Below, piece after piece: positions 6,474-10,154 of a DNA stretch of 10,154 nt. Made by a program: the position numbers and the translations under genes. This DNA is from Candidatus Omnitrophota bacterium (GTDB taxonomy: Bacteria > Omnitrophota > Gorgyraeia > Gygaellales > Profunditerraquicolaceae): positions 1 through 10,154 of the forward strand of contig JAGOIJ010000052.1 in the NCBI GenBank assembly GCA_017995695.1. The letters run 5' to 3'. The number at the start of each line of letters is the position of its first letter. Within the stretch, counting starts at the first letter, position 1. The notes beneath the pieces were generated by a model that was not told where the DNA came from, did not search any database, and worked only from the letters and a program-made list of their open reading frames with translations.

Positions 6474-6588
6474 ATCCTCTTTTCTGCAAGAAACTGACTT
6501 CACCTTGAAACTACTATTGTTTATTTTAAGAGCGCAGTTATTGCATTTCATTTTTCTCATAGATACCAGCTCATCTGCGCCTCGCCCT

Positions 6589-6679
6589 TGTGTCATTGCG
6601 AGAAGCACCGCTATTGTGTGTCTTTACGACGAAGCAATCTTTTTAGATTGCTTCGGGCTAAAGCCCTCGCAATGACACA
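6589..6679. repeat. Palindromic MITE/REP-like element with 14-bp perfect inverted ends
   Basis: The element is 91 bp. Left end TGTGTCATTGCGAG (6589-6602) and right end CTCGCAATGACACA (6666-6679) are exact reverse complements. Inside, CGAAGCAATCT (6630-6640) and AGATTGCTTCG (6645-6655) form an 11-bp perfect stem with a TTTT loop. Immediately after it GGGCT and AGCCC (6655-6659 and 6662-6666) can form an alternative small hairpin. The motif combination GTCATTGCGAG...CGAAGCAATCT is one I recall as a recurring dispersed repeat in many unrelated bacterial genomes. No transposase and no clear target-site duplication are seen. It lies in the spacer between tsaD and the mgtC-like gene. Confidence 0.88.
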
Positions 6680-6686
6680 ACAGCCA

Positions 6687-6706
6687 TGCGAGGGTCGCAA
6701 TGACAC
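6687..6706. repeat. Extra partial copy of the repeat end
   Basis: TCGCAATGACAC at 6695-6706 repeats 12 bases of the right end of the neighbouring 91-bp element in the same orientation, only 15-20 bp beyond it. The preceding GCGAGGGTCGC can form a tiny hairpin. It looks like a remnant of a second or truncated copy. Confidence 0.6.
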
Positions 6707-6752
6707 GCTAACAATTAACTCCGTTCACTATGGCATAAAACAATCCTAGCTA

Positions 6753-7769
6753 CTACATGCCCGCGTTAAGCGACAAATTTGACCGCGCTCCTCGTTTAAA
6801 AAGCTGATACCCAAAACCAGCAACCATGGCTGCGTTATCCATGCACAACGCTTTTGTTGGGAAATACACCTCAACATGCTGCTGTGCCGCCCGCTTTTCA
6901 AACGCCTCGCGCAGCCTCATGTTAGCCACCACGCCTCCGCCAACCACCAAGCGGTTTATCTTTGTCAATTTGCACGCATGAAATGATTTCTCAAGTAACG
7001 TATCAATCACTGATTCCTGAAACGACGCCGCAATATCAGCTTGCATTTGGCGCCCAGCGCGCGTGTTCGCAATGCCGCGGGGAAATTTCTTCTGCACATA
7101 ATAGAGCACCGCGGTTTTAATGCCGCTAAAACTAAAATTCAACGGCTGTTGTGTGCCCGAGCATTGTAGGGTTAACGCTTGAGGATCGCCTTGCCGAGCG
7201 ATAGCTTCAATCAGCGGCCCACCTGGATAGCCCAGCCCTAAAATCTTAGCAACCTTATCGAATGCTTCTCCGCAAGCATCATCCTGCGTTTGGCCAAGTG
7301 TCTTTATAGTAGCAAAATCTTTAACTAAAAATAAGCTCGTATGCCCGCCGGAAACTACCAACCCAACAAAAGGCAAACGCACCTGCTTCTCTTTTAAATA
7401 ACCGGCATAGATATGGCTGTACAGATGATTAACCCCAATGAGCGGAATACGAAGACTTAAACTAAGCGCTTTTGCAAACGATATCCCTACCAAAAGCGAA
7501 CCCAAAAGGCCTGGGCCGTTAGTCACGCTCACCAAAGCAAGATCGCCACGCGCAATACCTGCTTTCTTGATTGCATCATCGGTAACAGCGACAATCGTTT
7601 CCAGTTGAGTCCTGAACGCAATCTCCGGAACAACGCCGCCATACTGTTGATGGAATTCAAGACTCGAAGCGACAACGTTGGAAAGTATATCAGTGCCGTT
7701 GTTCACCACGGAAACTGAAGTCTCATCACACGATGTCTCAATGCCTAAGGTATACATACGATACTTCAT
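6753..7769 (-). CDS. tsaD: tRNA N6-adenosine threonylcarbamoyltransferase TsaD
   Basis: TsaD, with TsaB and TsaE, transfers the threonylcarbamoyl group to A37 of ANN-decoding tRNAs in the cytoplasm. The 338-residue product is of normal length and has the ASKHA-fold signatures: LGIETSCDETS (8-18), VTNGPGLLGSLLVG (82-95), metal-binding H115 and H119 in NHLYSHIYAGY, SGGHTSL (140-146), DDACGEAFDKVAKILGLGYPGGP (163-185), NFSFSGIKTAV (211-221), VVGGGVVANMRLR (275-287) and CMDNAAMVAG (309-318) with metal ligand D311. The ATG at 7767-7769 overlaps the stop of the deacetylase gene (ATGA). An alternative ATG four codons later (7755-7757) would give a more typical N-terminus, MYTLGIETS, but lacks a good ribosome site. 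It is the last gene of the gatB-ctpA-deacetylase-tsaD unit. Confidence 0.98.
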   Translation of the reverse strand: MKYRMYTLGIETSCDETSVSVVNNGTDILSNVVASSLEFHQQYGGVVPEIAFRTQLETIVAVTDDAIKKAGIARGDLALVSVTNGPGLLGSLLVGISFAKALSLSLRIPLIGVNHLYSHIYAGYLKEKQVRLPFVGLVVSGGHTSLFLVKDFATIKTLGQTQDDACGEAFDKVAKILGLGYPGGPLIEAIARQGDPQALTLQCSGTQQPLNFSFSGIKTAVLYYVQKKFPRGIANTRAGRQMQADIAASFQESVIDTLLEKSFHACKLTKINRLVVGGGVVANMRLREAFEKRAAQQHVEVYFPTKALCMDNAAMVAGFGYQLFKRGARSNLSLNAGM

Positions 7770-8605
7770 TTCACCAGATCAGACACAAACACAAAACGAA
7801 AACCTTCTTTTTCCATGCTCGGCATCACCTCGCGCAGCACTGCCAAGGTTTCCTTGCGGTCATGGCCGATGCCAATAGCACTGCCGCGTATCCGCGCCTT
7901 TACCTGCAACTTCAACAGCTGGTTCTTAATATATGCTGGATCATCCTGATTATCCAAGAAAATATCCCGTTGGGCAAATTTAAGCTGATACTGTTTGGCC
8001 ACCTGCGCGCACACTGAATCAGCAGAAACATAGCTATCTAAGAAATAAAGACCTTGGGCCTTAAGCTCCTGGATAATATAGCCCATGATATTCTTATCCG
8101 CAGTAATCCTTGAACCCATGTGGTTTGAGATTCCTTGCGCGTGAGGCACATCCAACAAGCTTTCGCGCAGAATACGCTTGACCGTTGATTGCTTCATCGT
8201 AGAAAGAATCGTATTCTTTTCTAAATTCCTTTTCTCTTTTGGCTCCATCGGGAAGTGTAAGATAATTTGGAATCCGTTCTTATGCAATTCCCTGGCTACC
8301 TGCTTGGAATACGCAAGGTTAGGCAACACCGCCATGGTTAACGGATACCTAATACGGCTAGCCAACGCCACATCTTCTTCATTATAACCCCAATCATCAA
8401 GCACAATCGCAATCTTGCCTTTTACCGAAGGAGGAGTCACCACAGGCTTAACCTTCACAGGTTTAGGCGGAGGCAACACCTTGGTTTTCTCTTTAGGCTT
8501 GGTAAGATTTGCAATCAGCAGCCACTGTAGAAGAATGATGGCAACTAAGATCGCGATAACCGTCTTATAGCCTTGCGGTTTTTTTCGGGAGCCAGACTTA
8601 CGCAT
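7766..8605 (-). CDS. Divergent polysaccharide deacetylase (DUF610/YibQ family)
   Basis: This 279-residue envelope protein has a basic N-terminus, one membrane segment at about 14-33 and a proline/lysine-rich linker (36-62), followed by the catalytic-type domain facing the periplasm. Family motifs are IAIVLDDWGYN (65-75) with the DD metal-binding pair, MAVLPNLAYSKQVA (91-104), ILHFPMEP (115-122), GISNHMGSRIT (158-168), YFLDSYVS (187-194) and IGIGHDRKETL (244-254). The family sits in the glycoside hydrolase/deacetylase superfamily (divergent polysaccharide deacetylase); its substrate is generally not established. Genes of this family commonly stand next to ctpA in diderm bacteria, which matches here: it overlaps ctpA by 8 nt at its start and tsaD by 4 nt at its end. 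A role in peptidoglycan or envelope remodelling is inferred. Confidence 0.93.
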   Translation of the reverse strand: MRKSGSRKKPQGYKTVIAILVAIILLQWLLIANLTKPKEKTKVLPPPKPVKVKPVVTPPSVKGKIAIVLDDWGYNEEDVALASRIRYPLTMAVLPNLAYSKQVARELHKNGFQIILHFPMEPKEKRNLEKNTILSTMKQSTVKRILRESLLDVPHAQGISNHMGSRITADKNIMGYIIQELKAQGLYFLDSYVSADSVCAQVAKQYQLKFAQRDIFLDNQDDPAYIKNQLLKLQVKARIRGSAIGIGHDRKETLAVLREVMPSMEKEGFRFVFVSDLVK

Positions 8606-9875
8606 GCTGTTGCGTTCCTTGATAAATTTTTAGCGCCTTAAGCACATCAACCGCGCGCATCAACTGGTTATCGGTTTTATAATCAGCCTCCTTCTTTGGC
8701 TGATCGGGAGGCTTAGTCTTATTTTCTAATTCCTCAAAAATATCTTCGTTCTTTTTCAAGGCATCCTCAGTATTTAATTCAATCCGCCCTTCCTCAACCG
8801 CGATATCAGGAACGATGCCCTTGCCATGAATCTCCCTTCCCGATGGCGTATAATACTTGCTGGTGGTTAACCGCAGCGCAGAACCATCGCTTAAGGGAAT
8901 CACGGTTTGAACCGACCCCTTGCCGAACGATTTTGTTCCTAAGATAATGGCGCGTTTATGATCCTGTAAAGCGCCAGCCACAATCTCACTCGCCGAAGCA
9001 GAGCCTTCATTAATCAATACCACCATCGGCATCGAAACAATGGTATCCGAGGAACGCGAGAAAAATTCTAAATTCTGGTTGCCTTTGCGCCCTTTAGTGT
9101 AAACAATCTTTTTACCTTTATCCAAGAATTTCTCGGAAACGCTTACGGAAACATCCAATAAGCCACCCGGGTTATTACGCAAATCCAAGATCAACGAATT
9201 CATCTTCTCTTTTTTAAGCCTCTCCAATACATTCTGCAGCTCGTTGGCGGTATTCTCCCTGAACTCGGTCATGCGCACATAGGCGATACCGTCCTCAAGG
9301 ATCTTTGCAGCCTTGATATCAACAATCTTGATGATGTCGCGCACAATCTTAACCTCTAAAAGCTTTTTTTCAGATTCCCGTAAAATAGTCAGATTGACTG
9401 CCTCACCCGGCTTGCCACGCATCTTCTTGACGGCATCGGTAAGCGATAAGTCTCTTGTCAGATCATCGTTGATTTTAACAATCCTGTCATTAGCCTTTAA
9501 GCCCGCCTTCCACGCGGGAGTATCCTCAAGCGGCGTTACAATAGTCAACAATCCATCCTTAATAGTAATCTCAACTCCTAGTCCGCCGAATTTGCCTTCG
9601 GTATCAACCTTCAGCTCGTTATACGTATCAGGATCCATAAACTGGCTGTGCGGGTCAAGCGACCCGACCATGCCTTTTAACGCCCCATAAATAAGATCCT
9701 TGGCGCCAACGGCATCGACATAATCCGTCTCAATAATCGCCAACGTATCTGAAAATAATTTGACCTGTTTGAAAAGATCATCCGTTTTCTGCTTTTCTGC
9801 CTCGGAGGAGGCGATCTGATAACCCAACAAAACTACCAACCCTACAAGAACAATGAAATTAAGATACCTACGCAT
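8598..9875 (-). CDS. ctpA: S41 carboxy-terminal processing protease (CtpA/Prc family)
   Basis: This periplasmic, membrane-anchored serine protease trims C-termini of secreted proteins and often controls peptidoglycan hydrolases. From the chosen start it has 425 residues. An N-terminal hydrophobic anchor or signal covers about 4-20. A helical domain includes SLDPHSQFMDPDTY (72-85). The PDZ domain spans about 90-180 (GKFGGLGVEI, TPAWKAGLKANDRIVKIN). The protease core includes LILDLRNNPGGLL (228-240), NEGSASASEIVAGAL (289-303) and TKSFGKGSVQTV (314-325). S294 and K319 form the Ser-Lys dyad, 25 residues apart as in E. coli Prc. The ATG at 9873-9875 has GGAGG at 9883-9887, 7 nt away; an in-frame ATG 33 nt upstream lies inside gatB and lacks this site. 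It overlaps gatB and the deacetylase gene by 8 nt each. Confidence 0.97.
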   Translation of the reverse strand: MRRYLNFIVLVGLVVLLGYQIASSEAEKQKTDDLFKQVKLFSDTLAIIETDYVDAVGAKDLIYGALKGMVGSLDPHSQFMDPDTYNELKVDTEGKFGGLGVEITIKDGLLTIVTPLEDTPAWKAGLKANDRIVKINDDLTRDLSLTDAVKKMRGKPGEAVNLTILRESEKKLLEVKIVRDIIKIVDIKAAKILEDGIAYVRMTEFRENTANELQNVLERLKKEKMNSLILDLRNNPGGLLDVSVSVSEKFLDKGKKIVYTKGRKGNQNLEFFSRSSDTIVSMPMVVLINEGSASASEIVAGALQDHKRAIILGTKSFGKGSVQTVIPLSDGSALRLTTSKYYTPSGREIHGKGIVPDIAVEEGRIELNTEDALKKNEDIFEELENKTKPPDQPKKEADYKTDNQLMRAVDVLKALKIYQGTQQHA

Positions 9876-10154
9876 TCTTGAGCCTCCGTCGCAGCATTTC
9901 TTGAACAACCTTTGGATTAGCCTTGCCTTTGCTTTTCTTCATCACTTGACCCACTAAAAACATCACTGCATTATCTTTGCCTTGCTGGTAATCCGCCACT
10001 GATTTCTGATTCTCATCGATAACCTCTTGCACGAGACGCTCTAAACCAGTGGTATCTGAAATCTGAACAAGATTTTTCTTGCTGATAATTTCCCTGCAAG
10101 AAGCATGAGTTTCAACCATCTCGGCCACTATGGCCTTGGCAACTAGATTAGAAA
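9868..10154 (-). CDS. gatB: Aspartyl/glutamyl-tRNA amidotransferase subunit B, C-terminal end
   Basis: Only about 94 C-terminal codons are in the window; the frame is open to the right edge, where the gene continues upstream. They match the YqeY-like tail of GatB, which positions the tRNA: the helical segment with SNLVAKAIVAEMVE, then GLERLVQEVIDENQKSVADY, QGKDNAVMFLVGQVMKKSKG and KANPKVVQEMLRRRL. GatB, with GatA and GatC, converts misacylated Glu-tRNA(Gln) or Asp-tRNA(Asn) to the correct amidated form. The stop (9868-9870) overlaps the ctpA start by 8 nt (ATGCGTAG), so the two are translationally coupled. A free-standing YqeY protein is a less likely alternative, because YqeY is normally about 150 residues and starts differently. 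Confidence 0.92.
   Translation of the reverse strand, partial: SNLVAKAIVAEMVETHASCREIISKKNLVQISDTTGLERLVQEVIDENQKSVADYQQGKDNAVMFLVGQVMKKSKGKANPKVVQEMLRRRLKNA
9883..9887 (-). promoter_or_regulatory. Ribosome binding site deciding the ctpA start
   Basis: GGAGG lies inside the end of gatB, 7 nt before ATG 9873-9875. This fixes the ctpA start so that the protein begins with the signal-anchor MRRYLNFIVLVGLVVLLGYQ. Confidence 0.82.

Noticed and set aside
6503..6540. Possible -10 box TAAAAT upstream of the mgtC-like gene
   Set aside because: No acceptable -35 hexamer is found at 16-18 bp; base composition alone could produce it.
6630..6655. 11-bp stem with 4-nt loop as a rho-independent terminator for tsaD
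   Set aside because: On the transcribed minus strand the loop is AAAA and no T tract follows the stem, so it is better explained as the core of the MITE/REP-like element.
9868..9908. Longer ctpA from the ATG at 9906-9908
   Set aside because: It would add MFKKCCDGGSR within gatB and bury the strong GGAGG; the downstream ATG gives a normal signal-anchor start.

Overview
The window reads as an ordinary chromosomal segment of an anaerobic, diderm (Gram-negative type) bacterium that uses the Wood-Ljungdahl (reductive acetyl-CoA) pathway. All eleven genes I support are on the minus strand, so transcription runs from right to left and coding density is high. CODH/ACS accessory genes, a bactofilin, and a periplasmic protease with a divergent polysaccharide deacetylase fit an uncultivated acetogen-like lineage such as Candidatus Omnitrophota or a neighbouring phylum. 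That placement is an inference from gene content and was not tested by a search.

Right block (about 6753-10154): the 3' end of gatB, ctpA (S41 protease), a divergent polysaccharide deacetylase (DUF610/YibQ type) and tsaD. Each gene overlaps the next by 4 or 8 nt, so they form one translationally coupled unit joining tRNA quality and modification functions with cell-envelope maintenance.

Middle (about 5683-6752): a lone MgtC/SapB-family membrane protein between two repeat-bearing spacers. The spacer upstream of it holds a 91-bp palindromic element with perfect 14-bp inverted ends (MITE/REP-like). The spacer downstream holds four tandem copies of a 52-bp imperfect palindrome at 68-70 bp period.

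Left block (about 1-5682): bactofilin fused to an excisionase-type helix-turn-helix, then a small protein with a related helix-turn-helix and a C-terminal membrane anchor, then larB, an FmdE-like gene, acsC (corrinoid iron-sulfur protein large subunit), acsV (corrinoid-protein reductive activator) and cooC (nickel-insertion ATPase, cut by the window edge). From the small membrane-anchored gene to acsV, neighbours are separated by 5 nt or less or overlap. Together acsC, acsV and cooC carry, reactivate and mature the methyl-transfer and nickel chemistry of acetyl-CoA synthesis. LarB and the FmdE-like protein are less expected partners.

The points most worth a second look are the bactofilin-HTH fusion beside a membrane-anchored HTH protein, the larB-fmdE-acsC-acsV-cooC arrangement, and the tandem hairpin array.
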